Positions 11,182 through 22,410 of a DNA stretch of 64,000 nt are shown in pieces. The number at the start of each line of letters is the position of its first letter. The stretch's first letter is position 1. Location: the NCBI GenBank assembly GCA_031216915.1, contig CM062289.1, positions 447,354,910-447,418,909 of the forward strand, given 5' to 3'. The stretch comes from Pictodentalium vernedei. Lineage: Eukaryota; Mollusca; Scaphopoda; Dentaliida; Dentaliidae. Both the position numbers and the translations under genes were made by a program. Below the pieces are notes generated by a model, which searched no databases, had not been told where the DNA came from, and saw only the letters and a program-made list of their open reading frames with translations.

Positions 11182-11365
11182 TTAACCCTTTACCGAACGT
11201 AACGGCCAAAACCGACCAGCGCTATTCTCAAAAATCGCAAATTATTTTTCAATATTTTTTCATTTTTTTTTGTCTCAAAAACATAGGTGATGACCCCTCA
11301 TTGGAACGGGCTCGACGGATAGTCATCTAAGTGTCGTCTGCTTTTCATGTCAGGTAAAGGGTTAA
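11182..11365. mobile_element. TTAA-flanked MITE, one palindrome arm deleted
   Basis: Starts TTAACCCTTTACCGAACGTA and ends TCAGGTAAAGGGTTAA. The left arm with AACATAGGTGATGACCCC and GGAACGGGCTCGAC is present, but the return arm is missing, leaving 184 bp in place of about 250. Inserted in LINE-derived sequence. Confidence 0.8.
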
Positions 11366-11629
11366 GATGACGGAGTTTCATTAAGTCTATTCTGTCTTTG
11401 ATCCTCAGTCACCCAAGCTCACCCGTGATTGCTTCTAATGCTGCGGTATTACTCGGTTCTACTATCCATCGGCCTGCATTGCAGAGTTCCCAAGCCCTTT
11501 ACAAACGTTTGGTTTAGAAGTATCACGACCGTGCCAAATGTTATACTTGGAACACACACCATTTCCCAAATGGTTTTCCCACGAAACCGTTACTGAAGCT
11601 GTTCCTTCCTAAAAGTTTCATTTGATTGA

Positions 11630-12125
11630 GAATTCACTTTCCCTTCATGCACTGTTTTAGTTTATTCCTGTGGTTTCGGTAGATGCCTCTTCTCGTGGTG
11701 TTTATATTTGCCCCCAAATTCGCATAGTCCCCTGCCTCTCCCACACTAAGTAGCTTGCTACTACCTTCCGGGATGCGGAACTCTTCCACTCTCCACCCTC
11801 GAGTTGGTTCCACTTTTCGACCCACGGGTATAAATTTGCTTTTGCTTTCATTTAATTATAGTTTCCATTTGTTCCCCAACAATAGCCAGCATTTCTTCTA
11901 GCCCTCTTTCACTTTCTGACACTAGTATCATATCGTCTGCTAAAAAATAGCCCTGGAATCAACTGCTATCCCTTCGTCGCTATGTAGGAGTTCATCTCCT
12001 AAATCTTTGATGTACAACGCACAAAAAAAATGATGAGGGGATACACCCCTGCTTTGGGTCTCACCCCATAGGCACCCGTTTTATTACACATCCATTAAAC
12101 TTTAAACCCTTGTATTTAGCAGAAT
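11630..12125 (-). pseudogene. LINE reverse transcriptase, catalytic C-terminal part
   Basis: On minus the order of motifs is that of a non-LTR reverse transcriptase: a weak PKAGV/PKQGC-like QGC region near 12050, then CALYIKDLGDELLHSDEGIA, then LADDMILVSESERGLEEML at about 11950-11890, the A/YADD active-site motif with its usual following residues. Frameshifts separate these blocks and in-frame stops follow (for example after QMETIIK). It joins logically to 14029-14660 once the 12130-14030 insertion is removed. Confidence 0.7.
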
Positions 12126-12549
12126 CACCGCTATGACAAAAAAAATTGTATTCAACTGGTGATGTAGGCCTACAAGACGGAACTTTTTCCCAGAACCGTT
12201 TTTACTAGTTCCTTTCCAGTCGAGTCATTAGTTACGCTTTGAAAAAGTCTCCAAATTTCGTTATACAATTGTCGATCGTCTCTCGCGTGGTGTGAAAATG
12301 AAAAGGTTCAAAGCAAAATAAAATCGGTTCACGAAAAAATAAGTTAACCAAAAATGAGATATAACATTAATGTCACCGATCCACGAAAACATCGTGCAGG
12401 TTTTTCGCACGAGCGCCGCGTTAATGTCTGTGGGGTACGTTTTGAAATTTTCATTTGTACTGGACGGGCTTTTTCGGAGGTCTCATCGTTCTTTTCTTGG
12501 TATAAACTCGTCCATCAATAGTTTCTGGTCGAAGCGAAACTTTTGAGGT

Positions 12550-13528
12550 ATGCGAAGACTGACACGTGACAAACGTTTACGTGCCGTTGGCATGCTAGAA
12601 ACTGGCAACAGACAGACTGCAGTGGCTCAAATTCTCAACGTTACTCAATCGGTGATTAGCAGGTTGTGGTCACGCTATCGTCAGACAGGCAATGTTGATG
12701 ACAGACGTCGGTCAGGTCGCCCAAGGGTGACAACTGCTAACCAAGATCGTTTCATTCGAACCACAGCATTACGTAACCGCCTGCAAAGTGCCTCAGAAAT
12801 TGGACAGCAGCTGCACCGAGCGACAGATGTGCGAGTCAGTGGTCAGACTATCCGAAATCGCCAACATATCTGAAATTTGTGCGCTCGACGACCTCAAATA
12901 ATTCCACGTTTGACTGAACGTCACATCGCAGCAAGGCGTGATTGGGGCAATCGTCGGTGGAGCAACGTCATGTTTCCCGATGAATCAAGGTTCACTCTCG
13001 ACTTCCACGACAGGCGAAACAGAGTGTGGCGGCGGCGGAAAGAACGATACCATGACGTAACCGTTAGGCAGCACGATCATTTTGGTGGTGGATCGGTTAT
13101 GGTGTTGGGGGGCATAAGCCGCATAACGATAACAAGCAGAACAACATTACATGTAATCCAAGGGCGTGCCACAGGGCAGTATTACCGTGACAACATATTT
13201 GCAGGTCATGTGGTGCCATTTGTGCGACTTCACAGCCGTCGAATCATTTTCCAAGATGGCAATGCAAGAGCACACATGCAGGGCCCGTGTTTCTACAGAG
13301 TTCCTCCAGGAGCAGAACATCACTACATTGCCTTGGCCAGCACTAAGTCCAGACCTAAATCGAGCACGTCAGCGCCAACAGACCCCTACCAATGTCCAGA
13401 AACTCGCCACCGCACTGAAGGAAGAATGGAAAAACATCAGTCAAGCTGATATTGGACGTTTAGTGGGGAGTATGCCACTTCGGATCCGCGCTTGTCTCGC
13501 GAACCGAGGAGGGTTTTCAAGGTATTGA
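12550..13528 (+). pseudogene. Tc1-like transposase, inactivated
   Basis: DDE transposase of the Tc1/mariner superfamily, which binds element termini and cuts and pastes the element at TA. Visible parts: N-terminal helix-turn-helix with AVAQILNVTQSVISRLWSRY, then a SGRPRVTT linker (about 12550-12740), the first acidic block MFPDESRF, the glycine-rich GGGSVMVLGG, and the second block FQDGNARAH. An in-frame TGA at 12871-12873 splits it. Near 13310 the frame shifts, and after ALSPDLN the expected block carrying the third acidic residue and a tryptophan is largely deleted. Near 13706-13732 CCCCTACTTTTTTGAATAGT resembles a Tc1-type right terminus; I could not find its partner on the left. The element lies inside the minus-strand LINE. 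Confidence 0.85.
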
Positions 13529-14028
13529 GGTCTTGGACTGAATGTGGTAAATTCTATGACTGACCGTCCTTGTCTTCTGTCGCTCAGTGCGTGGAATGTG
13601 TGCTTGTCAGACACCCAACTGTCGCTGAAATCATTCACCAGATGTCACAGTGCATTGCCTCAACTATCTTTTTGATGAAAATATAAATATATAACTTTTA
13701 TCAAATATCCCCTACTTTTTTGAATAGTATAGAAAAGATAACGAATGTAATTTAGACTGGTTCCCAAAAGGTTGTTTTGATTTTTTGTCGATCCATTTTA
13801 TTAGTGCAGCTTCGAGCAAAACAAACGGACTTTTCACCTTTGGGTTTAAACATCGAAATTAAAATTTGTCTATTTAACTGAATTTTAATGCATGGGATGT
13901 GTACTAAACACAGAACGCTATGTGTGTTTGAATCGGTACGGCTCTCGCGAAATATGACTACGCCATTTCAACTCGTTATGTAAAACACTCACCGATTCAA
14001 ACACCCATCGCGTTCTTTGTTTTGCTAC

Positions 14029-14660
14029 CTAGATAAGTGAACTCTGTACATCTTTATATAATGCTATCATAATTCCATCAAACTCACCTCCCAGGCTATT
14101 GACCTCAAACTTAAGCCGCATACCCTCCCTCCATACTCTGTCATATGCTTTTTTAACATCCAGAAACGCAAAAACATTATTTTTCTTTTTGGCTTTCGCA
14201 GATTCTATCATTTGGGGTGGTAATTCTCCTTCCCTTCCATTCCTGGAGCCATTCTGGGTCTCTCCAAAAAGCTCTTCTATTCGATCACACCCTCTCATCT
14301 CCCACACAGGACCTTACAGATGATACTACTGACAGGATAGTTGTCCAATACTTCTTATCCCCTTTTTGTGTATAAATGTAACGTTGTTTTGTCACCACTC
14401 TTTTGGAACCTCTTCTTTTTCTATGGCCAGGTTGAATAGGACGGTTAGTCCTCTACATAGTTCATCTCTCTCATTTTTAGGAACTCGTTAGGAATTCCAT
14501 CTCTCCCTCTGAATTTTCCGTTCCTTCATTTTGGAACCAAATTTCGAACCTCTTCTACTTTTATTTGACTACACACGTAGTTTGATAAATTTTCCTCGAC
14601 CTCACTGTGGCACTTCGGTGGGTTCTCTGCGCCCCATCGCTTATCACTTAGCTTTTCCAA
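14029..14660 (-). pseudogene. LINE reverse transcriptase, N-terminal/palm part
   Basis: On minus, DGIPNEFLK, then a FNLAIEKEEVPKEW-like segment, then a TFIHKKGDK block, then VFAFLDVKKAYDRVWREGM at about 14190-14110, which carries the first catalytic aspartate motif of non-LTR reverse transcriptases, and LYKDVQSS near the 3' limit. These are the fingers and palm motifs in the family's usual order. Several frame changes and stops make it non-functional. The sequence stops abruptly near 14030 where the 1.9-kb insertion holding the Tc1-like element begins; the next RT motif resumes near 12120. Confidence 0.75.
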
Positions 14661-15870
14661 GTTTTTGACTGGTTCTCAATGTCTGATCAAGGCTGCGGTT
14701 CCGTATTTTCTGATTATTTTAGCTTTTTCCACAAACTGGATACCCGGTATGGTCTTCTATGTGTTTGTTCTATTTATTCATTTCCAACACTGGCTCTCCC
14801 AATTTATTATTGGAAAAGTACAAAATTAACCTTTTCCCGTTTCTTTTCTTCTTCTTTTACTCCTCTTTTTTTGGCCGGAGGGTGGGGGTGGTTCAGTCAG
14901 ATTAATGTAAGCTCATATTTTAGCTTCCATGCACTCTTTCATTCCCCTTATTTCAACCAATGACATCCACCTTATTGATTTTCTCCGCGTTTTTCCGAAG
15001 TCAACACTTTTCTACTTCAAGTCTTGGACTGTCTCTTTTAATTCAACGTCCACCTTACAGCCCGTACCACTTTTGAGATTAATAACCCTTGCTATATCTA
15101 GACATAGTCCATTGGCTGTTTGGGTCAACCATAGATCGGCTTGTCTCATGACACTTCCCAGGCCTATTTTGAAAAAAAGCAACTCTGAAAACACAGCATG
15201 TTAGATAATACGATTTTGCCGACAATATAGTTAACTCTATTAGGCATCGGCACCCCCCCCCCCCCAAAAAAAACAAAAAATACCCCCCCCCCCCAAAAAA
15301 AAAACAAACAAAAAACAAACAAAAAAAACAAATGGAACTTGAACGACTAGCAGACACCGCATTGGAAAAAACCTTCAGTTTGTACTTCGGGCTTTCAGAC
15401 TGTGTTTTCTTAGGGTGAGTTTGCCCCGACCCCATCCTCAAAAATCCTCTCTTTTTCTGTTGTCGGGCAGCAAGCTGTACATTCTGTAATAGCGTAGAAC
15501 CGCCGTGTCTGGTTATTGTTATTTGACAGGCCTATTTAAACCCCCCCCCCCCCACCCCCCTTATTTCTTGAAAAACTTCATTGGTTATCCCACGCTTCCT
15601 CATCTTTGTTTTATTGCTCGATTTTTTTAAAATGCACATAACTTGATGCTGCATCCCTTCCTCCTTATTTCATGCATATGTTTCGAATCTAACTCCACTG
15701 TGTCGTCTGACATTGTTATATTAAGAACTAGTCAAGTTATTGTTTCGGTGGGATGGGAACAGTTCAGATTAGCACACAATTGTCAAAACGATGTTCGAAC
15801 TGTTTATCACAGTTGTTCTCCACGGTTTTCCACGCAAGGTATCTCGTACCTGTCTATACGCATGTCACAT
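14661..15870. other. Possible LINE 5' remainder; no clear gene
   Basis: Low-information sequence with A and C homopolymers at 15252-15330 and C runs at 15540-15560. Minus-strand LINE sequence may continue here but I could not find convincing motifs. The last few hundred bases would contain the promoter of the zinc-finger gene. Confidence 0.35.
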
Positions 15871-15901
15871 CGTGCACCAGTCTAACGTGTAGGTGCGAGA
15901 C

Positions 15902-15907
15902 CACGTG
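15902..15907. promoter_or_regulatory. CACGTG E-box upstream of the ZXD-like start
   Basis: GACCACGTGACT contains a palindromic E-box, the core site for USF/MITF/MYC-type bHLH-ZIP factors. It lies 67 bp before the start codon. Because 5' UTR and transcription start are unknown, a regulatory role is inference only. Confidence 0.3.
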
Positions 15908-15934
15908 ACTATATTCGCAGCGCTTTGGACAGCA

Positions 15935-15970
15935 ATGGCGAACCCCATACTCATGCGAAAACGGGGTTAA
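15935..15970 (+). CDS. 11-codon uORF immediately before the ZXD-like start
   Basis: ATG at 15935 has G at -3 and G at +4, a strong initiation context. It encodes MANPILMRKRG and ends at TAA 15968-15970. The stop is in the same frame as the main start at 15974, with one codon (ATA) between. If the transcript begins upstream of 15935, this small frame would be met first. Its translation is not proven. Confidence 0.45.
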   Translation: MANPILMRKRG

Positions 15971-15973
15971 ATA

Positions 15974-17318
15974 ATGTCGTGTAAAGGGGTACTGAATTCA
16001 GTAAAACATGGCGGCGCCCATGAAAATAAACATGACATCTCACTCAGCTCAAATGTAAACACTACATCCCCACTGACAGTTCAAAATCATATAACAACTA
16101 GCGTAAATCAAAGCACGAATAATGCTCAATATGGCGGTAGCTGTCAGAACTCCAAAAATGATGGAGATTCAGTCAATTTACATTTTCTCACTGAAGACAA
16201 TTTTGACAGCTACGAGCAAAGTCTTGTTGAAAACAATGCCGAATGGTTGAAGGTGAGATGTAAGGATGCAGAATGGTTGAAAAATAAATGTAAAGCACTT
16301 GATTCATTGGAGTTTGGGTTGCCACCCAGTGGAAATGAAGAACCATCATTAGATTTATCCGATGTCACGGAAGTAGCCGCCTCAATTGGTATTTCCCTGT
16401 GCACGGACTCGAACGAGCATCCAGGTCTCGGTGTTTCCGAATCACTAGAATCGTCCCCAGAAACTGTCAAGTCAAATACTTCTACCGTTCCAGCCACTTA
16501 TGTCACCAATAGTATTTCTGAGACAATTGGAAATAAATTCAGTAACTCATTTGTGAATATCATCAACAACACTTCAGGAGATTGTTTTACATTGCGTATT
16601 GACCCCGAATTGAACAAGACTGAAAAGGTGTCTTCGAAACACCAAGAGAGCTTATTAGCACCACCATCATTATGTGTTGTCAGCAGCTCATCGCCACAGA
16701 ATCAGCTATCCGATGAACAAAGAGTCAGTGATTTTGTCAGTTTAGATGTGGTGAGCTGTGAAAAAAATAGAGCACAATTTAGCAGTGATAATAACCTAGT
16801 CATCAACAAAAATAATTCTTGTGACGTTTCATCAGCAGTGTCATCTGAAACACCTGTGCTCAGATTTGAGTCAAAAGTTAACGACACGATATGTAATATT
16901 TCAAAAAGTTTGAATACTAATCTCTCAAATCATTCTGAAAGTCAGACAAAAGACTTAGATGTTACATGTGTGCAAGATAATGTTAATATTGGTCTGACTT
17001 CTCCACCAACTCAGGTTAATGCATTTGTACTAAATGCTGAGAGTGCAGCAAGTTCAGTGCTGGCTCCACAAAATATACAGAATGGAAATACGCCACTTGC
17101 CACAATATCAATTTCTACTGATAAACAGTTGAATTCAACACAGATTCTTGTGAATACAACTCAAGGGCAACAACTCTACCACATAAATACTGCAGATTTG
17201 ACACAAGCAACAGGTGCTCTGCAGCCACTTGCTCAGCCACTGGCAGATCAAGAAACATCTGTTGTTACTGGTCCAGGTGTAATGTTATCAGCAAGTGATC
17301 CAAGCAGTTTGACTCCAG
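15974..17318 (+). CDS. ZXD-family C2H2 zinc-finger protein, exon 1
   Basis: First coding exon of a nuclear zinc-finger protein that I place in the ZXD family from its finger exons further along. The start is fixed by an in-frame TAA six bases upstream (15968) and A at -3. The 448 complete codons form a long, low-complexity N-terminal region rich in Ser, Asn, Thr and Gln, with no finger, membrane segment or signal peptide. Early on there is a short internal repeat, NAEWLKVRCK then DAEWLKNKCK (about residues 86-105). A Gln-rich stretch with GQQLYHINTADLTQA comes near the end. The exon ends at CCAG|GTGCAT in phase 1; joined to 35180 it reads SSLTPG|YLLVPLSP. If unspliced, the frame would stop at TGA 17339-17341 after 455 residues. 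Vertebrate ZXDC has a shorter region before its fingers, so this N-terminus appears extended. Confidence 0.8.
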
Positions 17319-17457
17319 GTGCATTTTTATTTCGTTCATGACCTGGGCATAGATTTCATGTGAGATTCAGAATCGATTCTTGCAAATCAAGTTCCTTGCA
17401 AGGAAAACAAATAGAATCATCTTGGATTCTCTCAAAATGTTCATTTCATTCTTGTTA

Positions 17458-17775
17458 TACAGTTAAAACTAGAAGTCCTGTCATCAATTGCACGCAAACA
17501 CCTCTCCATTCAGCACGTTTATTGGCGTTTTAGGTCATATGGAAAGGCTATCAAATTCTCTAAGCAGCCTATGAACAAGCAATGGTTCAGCCAATGGACC
17601 TCCGGGTTTAACCCGGAGGTCTATTGGCCGAAACATTGCATGTGTTTGCTGTGAGTAATGGCAAGACTCTGTGGTAATTTGGGTATTTTCAGTAGGAAAA
17701 TTGCGCGCAATTCCTGTGCGAAATTGTGTCAAGATAAGCGTGCAATACGTGACAGGAATTCTAGATTTAACTGTA
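17458..17775. mobile_element. MITE, TACAGTTAAAACTAGAAGTC family
   Basis: Ends CAGTTAAAACTAGAAGTCC and GAATTCTAGATTTAACTG are inverted and bordered by TA, as in Tc1/mariner insertions. The central palindrome is CCAATGGACCTCCGGG-TTTAA-CCCGGAGGTCTATTGG. A second copy is at 30183-30490. Lies at the start of intron 1. Confidence 0.85.
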
Positions 17776-17879
17776 CATGTAGATTCTGAAAGTGTCGTTA
17801 ACCGATAACGGCCTGGAGAATTCTACTTATTTTCAACTCGCTCATAATAAGGTAACACTTTACTCCAGTCGTATCTAGT

Positions 17880-18064
17880 GAAGCCATCGTTGCTTCTACA
17901 GACAGCCAAGGCTTCACAAGAAACAACCGACAAGCAGAGACCTGCTCCCTTGAGCAAAGAAGTCGCCTCAGATAAAGGGAACTTTGCTGTACCTTCAATA
18001 AAAAGTGAATTTGAAGCCGCCTTGAAAATAGCTGAATTTCGCACACAATTTAAAAAACAGTGGT
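17880..18064 (+). other. Unidentified coding-like segment cut by a hAT element
   Basis: A plus frame with balanced, protein-like composition (for example SIKSEFEAALKIAEFRTQF) runs up to the left border of the insertion at 18065. If the insertion and one target copy are ignored, the frame continues after 18905 for about 18 codons to a stop. I recognise no domain. It is in intron 1 on the sense strand and has no convincing splice sites; it could be a retrocopy or an older transposon's coding remnant. Confidence 0.25.
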
Positions 18065-18897
18065 TAGTGTTGGGCGGTTTGCCGATATACCGACTTAGCC
18101 GGTTTTAAAGTCAATACCGTTAATAATATCGTCTCATTTTCGAAAAAAACGAAATATTGGCAACGTCATTGGCATTACTTGGCAACGACACCAACATTGA
18201 CCTACCGGTACATAATTTGACAAAAGAGGCAATACTTCGTGAATGAGCATCTGTATTGGTAAGGAATGGGCATTAACTTCTGAAATATACTGCACTGTTA
18301 AGTGGGGACCCTCCAAAAGTGTTTACCGGTAAACTATTTTGTGAACCGATTCCCACGTAATAGCAGCAATATTCCCTCGACGTAGAACAAATTGGGAACT
18401 CTTATAATTGATTGGACAAACAATGACGTAAATGTCTCAAGATCCCCACACGGTGAATTTACATAGATTCTCGCATTGGAGAATGTCTGATTCTGTATCC
18501 CCACATTAACCATCTGTTTAAAAATAGCTTTTTACAATTTTAACCAAAGACAAAAGAGAAAACACACAGTTTGTGTGCTGTATGTCTAATATGGCTGCGC
18601 CCATGTTCAAGTGAAAATCTACAGAACTATCAAGTTGCGCTCGTTGTGCTCATTCGTAATAAATTTTTCAGATTTCTATTTAAACACACCACATGGTTGA
18701 TTTGTGTTTTCGCTGATACAGATTGCTTGACCTGCAGCAATATTGTTTTGCTGAGGCTATTCTTCCAAATTAACAGGGCTGCAGTGACTCAATGACTGTT
18801 TTGCACTAATTCCCCAAATATCGCGATAATACCGTAAACTGCGATATCATCCCGAAAATATCGCGGTTTTTATTTGGGTCGATATCACCCAGCTCTA
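18065..18897. mobile_element. hAT-like non-autonomous element
   Basis: Left end TAGTGTTGGGCGGTTTGCC and right end GGGTCGATATCACCCAGCTCTA form a degenerate inverted pair (TAGnGnTGGGnG). Flanks ACAGTGGT and CCACTGGT match at 6 of 8 positions, fitting an aged 8-bp target duplication. The interior contains CCGATATACCGAC and ATATCGCGATAATACC-like repeats and no transposase. Confidence 0.6.
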
Positions 18898-18905
18898 CCA
18901 CTGGT

Positions 18906-20154
18906 CAGATTTTAAGACTTGCGTAACAATTGTTACATGTGATAAGCTACCTCTTCCATAATATGGAGCAGTCACGCTGTGTACTTTTACATAAAAGTAG
19001 TAATGTTTGAGAATACCTCTATTGAGAAAAGTTCAAAACACAATTTATTCGCATAGAACCAAAAATCCTTTTATTAAAAATACATCAGTCATTCAAAATA
19101 ACAGTAAGGTCAAATGTTTGTTAAAGGCTGGACAAAAATTGTAACTTGGTAGGTTGACTCCATATAATGTCAAGATGAGAATATCCCCTTTTGGTCGCAA
19201 TCATTCAGTCACTACACATGCCCGAAACCTGAAAACCTTTAGCACAGTCTACAGGCCGTATTTATGATGGGATTTCATTGTAACTTGATAGGATAACTCA
19301 TTTTGGAATAATTTCACTGTAACTTGGTAACTTTTGTTGCCATACATTAACTGTGAGGGCTACATACATTAGCTGTGAGGGCCACATTAACCCACCCCTC
19401 AGTTCTTTAGAACAGTCTACACCTCATACTATTTTTATTGAAAACAGCAAACAGGAAACAGAAATTAACATATTCCCAATTATCCCTATTCTTGTCTTAT
19501 TTCATAATCCTTTCCTAAACATGGAACATAATCCTTTTCATCAAACATAACACACAGACAAGTCAAGCTACATTGTCACTCACACTTTCATTTGAAATGA
19601 TTACACCGAGGGCTTTCCATTAAATAATTTTAGCAGTGATGTTACCAATCAATATGGATATGGGCATTGCATAAATAACACAATGACACACAGTCACACA
19701 AAATCATGTGCAACTATGCAAAATCACAGGTATGGAATTGAACAAATATTCTAAGACTGGAATAGAAAACGGTTATTAAGTCAGTGCCATTGTGGGGGAG
19801 GGGGCATCCTGACATTAATATTTTGCAGATTTTTTTTTTCTAAATGAATTACATAGACATTTTTTCTCTCTCTTTATTTCTTGCAGCTTTTCAAGTTATT
19901 TACAAGTGAGAAAGCGATATACAGGCCCATCATGCAGAAACCCATTATACTTCTCATTCCAGCCCACTTCTTTATGTTTGCAGTTGACTTCTCTCTAAAT
20001 CTGCAAAGGGAAAAGTGACTTCTCCCGAAATTTACCCCCAGACTGGTCAGTGTTGCCAAGGTGCTGTAACTTTCATCAGCAAGTACAAGTGTTGAATGTG
20101 TGTTGTAAGTGTACTAACTAGTACATGCAATATGATAAACTCACCAATATTGGA
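18906..20154. other. Intronic sequence without recognised feature
   Basis: AT-rich, with short internal echoes such as TGTAACTTGGTA / TGTAACTTGATAGG at 19139-19330 and TACATTAGCTGTGAGGG-like words repeated at 19345-19385. No transposon ends, RNA gene or exon recognised. Confidence 0.4.
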
Positions 20155-20371
20155 AGTACATTACAAGTCAAAATAAGTTGTACCATAACCACAATAAACT
20201 AAGTATACTACCGCTCCTGCACTGATAAGGTCAGAATCTGACATCATTTTCTGGAAAGCTCCCAGTGAGAGCTTTCCAGAAAATGATGTCATCTTCCGGT
20301 CTTATCAGTGCAGAAAGAGAAAGGAACATAGTTTATGGTTGTTATCCTACAACTTATTTTGATTTGTACTG
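20155..20371. mobile_element. MITE with palindromic core (AGTACA...TGTACT ends)
   Basis: AGTACATTACAAGTCAAAAT at the left is matched by ATTTTGATTTGTACT at the right, with inner arms AATAAGTTGTA / TACAACTTATT. The centre is TGACATCATTTTCTGGAAAGCTC-CCAGTGA-GAGCTTTCCAG... (split here by the 7-base loop). Confidence 0.75.
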
Positions 20372-20640
20372 TAGGACCTTGAGGGTTATTGAGTTGCTCT
20401 ATTTCTAGTTTTGTATATATTAGACCTGTTGCTGAAGTTATGGTAGAACCAGTCAGATACTCAGTGACTTTAGTTTAGGGTCGAGTTCCAGCATAACAAC
20501 CGTTTTAACGTCTGACAAGCATTATTCCTGGAGAAATGCCCAACACGTAACCTCCCCCCCGCGCCCCTGCCCTCAGGGCTCAGACCAATAATACCTAAAC
20601 CCTGAAGCCCCTCACATTAAGATCACACACAACAGACAAC

Positions 20641-20811
20641 AGGACATTCTTATCCAAGCACTGTGATAATTGCAGTAAACAATGCATTGGGAAAACAAAA
20701 AGACACTTTAATATCTGCAAACGCAAACATTTAGCATATATTAAGCACAAATGGGACACTCCCACTGCTATCCACTTCAATGGAATTAATCATTCAAAAT
20801 CCAACTTTCGC
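20641..20811 (+). pseudogene. Penelope-like GIY-YIG endonuclease fragment
   Basis: Plus-strand translation gives CDNCSKQCIGKTKRHF followed by KHLAYIKHK, TPTAIHFNGINHSKS. A Cys pair just before C-I-G-K-T, an Arg/Lys-rich helix, and a T-x-A-x-H-F-N...H-S block follow the order of the C-terminal GIY-YIG nuclease of Penelope-like retroelements. The expected GIY-YIG strand and the reverse transcriptase are not visible, and stops bracket the piece, so it is a short dead fragment, adjacent to a later hAT insertion at 20837. Confidence 0.5.
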
Positions 20812-20836
20812 TAGCGTATTATACCGTAGTGATGAG

Positions 20837-21781
20837 TAGTGTTGAAACGATTACCTATTTTTCAAAGTCGACGGGAGTAATCTATTCAAAATCGACTAGT
20901 TGGCTTTTCTGTTGAAAACATAATTGTCTCAGTAAATTAGGTGATAAGAGACTGTTACATGTAAGTTGATAACCCTTTCATGTAATGACTCGTTTGACAG
21001 GTGTTGATGAAGTTCCCTTGTCAAAGTCATGAACGTAGCTGTTATCGGATTTTGAGTTTTTTAAAATGTCATGCATATTATAGCTTGAACCATTCATTAA
21101 AAAAATTAGGATACCTGGGAAGTGCATGCCTCCTAGTCCTCTGTCTGTACAGTGGAAAAAGTACCCAATGGTATTAAAACAGAAGTTTCGTGAATTTGTA
21201 AAATGTTTGAAGTGTGCTGCCATTCGCCCAGGTGCAATTAATTAAAAACTCCCGGGTCAAATTTTGTGATGGACAGTTTCCTCACCTTGATATCCGGTCT
21301 TCGCCAGCTCGCAATCAAACCAGTACAGTAATATCATAGAATATGGAGCAGCCTTCCTGAGTGTTTCAGGCATGTATTTTATTTTTACATCAATTAAAAA
21401 ATTTGGGCGACTTGGGTGAGGGACAGAACGCTTGCATGAATTAACAGCATCTTTGAAGTTGTACATCAAAGTATTTTTCTTCAGCGCGTGCCAGTGATTA
21501 GGTTAGGTGGAATCAGTGCTTGTAATGCTGCTGAAATCTAAGTTGTAACATTATCAGCATCAACAAACAACAATGATTGCATTGATATCCACTTCTCAAT
21601 ACAATTTAAAATAGGTCCACCATGAAGCAGAAATGTATGATGTTTGTAATCATTAACCTCCACTATTGGCATTTTACGACTTCATCTTTGAGTTTCCCGA
21701 CTAGTCGACTGGCAGATTTCAGAGTCAATTTTTCCGAAAATCGAATCGACTTCGACTATTCGACTAATCGTTTCAACACTA
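20837..21781. mobile_element. hAT non-autonomous element with exact 8-bp target duplication
   Basis: Ends TAGTGTTGAAACGATTA and TAATCGTTTCAACACTA are 17-bp perfect inverted repeats. GTGATGAG flanks both sides exactly (20829-20836 and 21782-21789). The subterminal sequence is rich in CGACTA / TAGTCG words. Length 945 bp; interior frames do not resemble a transposase. Confidence 0.9.
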
Positions 21782-22410
21782 GTGATGAGCTGATAAGAAG
21801 AAAGGCCTGTCATCCGAATGCTGATGTTTTGAAGACACAATCGGCCGATTGTCAATGCCAATGTCAGATTGTCGGTGTTAATTTTAATAATTTACTGTTA
21901 AAGTGTTACTGTGTTTGCTCATTGGAACTACATGATAATTCAAACATGAATCACAGACATTGATCATTTCGCTGACCCCTCTAGGGATAAAAACATTGTC
22001 GCATGCTTAAACATCAGCGCTTTTGTGTTACAAGGTTGTCGATTGGCTTACTGAATACTGGAAACAAGGTTTGTAAGTGTAACTTTGTGTCCAATTATGG
22101 AAAATAAACTCACGTTTTCAGGTGGTAAAAGTTTATGAAGACAACGAAATGTTGTAATTCAAAAACCCACACAACTCGATTCAGATTACAGCCCTGCTAA
22201 AACTGCATGTGTAAGGCTGTAAGCTAAAAAAATTGAGGTGTAGCAGTATGAAAATGTTAACAAACTTTTTCATTTTGACAATCAGCGTTTGCCGATGTTT
22301 ACCCTACCTTCTGAACCGATGGCCGTATATTGGCCGATGGCCGGTTGTATACCAATTAATCGTTTCATCAGTATTATATAGGTCCTGCACTCTGACCCGG
22401 AGGGACCAAA

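Noticed and set aside
13706..13732. Full Tc1-like element with both termini
   Set aside because: Only a right-end-like sequence was found; no inverted partner was seen upstream of 12550, so I report the transposase remnant and not a complete element.
15974..17341. A complete intronless 455-residue protein
   Set aside because: The last seven codons follow a CCAG|GT donor, and joining to the acceptor at 35180 keeps frame and leads in phase to the finger exons. The short form could exist only as an unspliced or intron-polyadenylated product.
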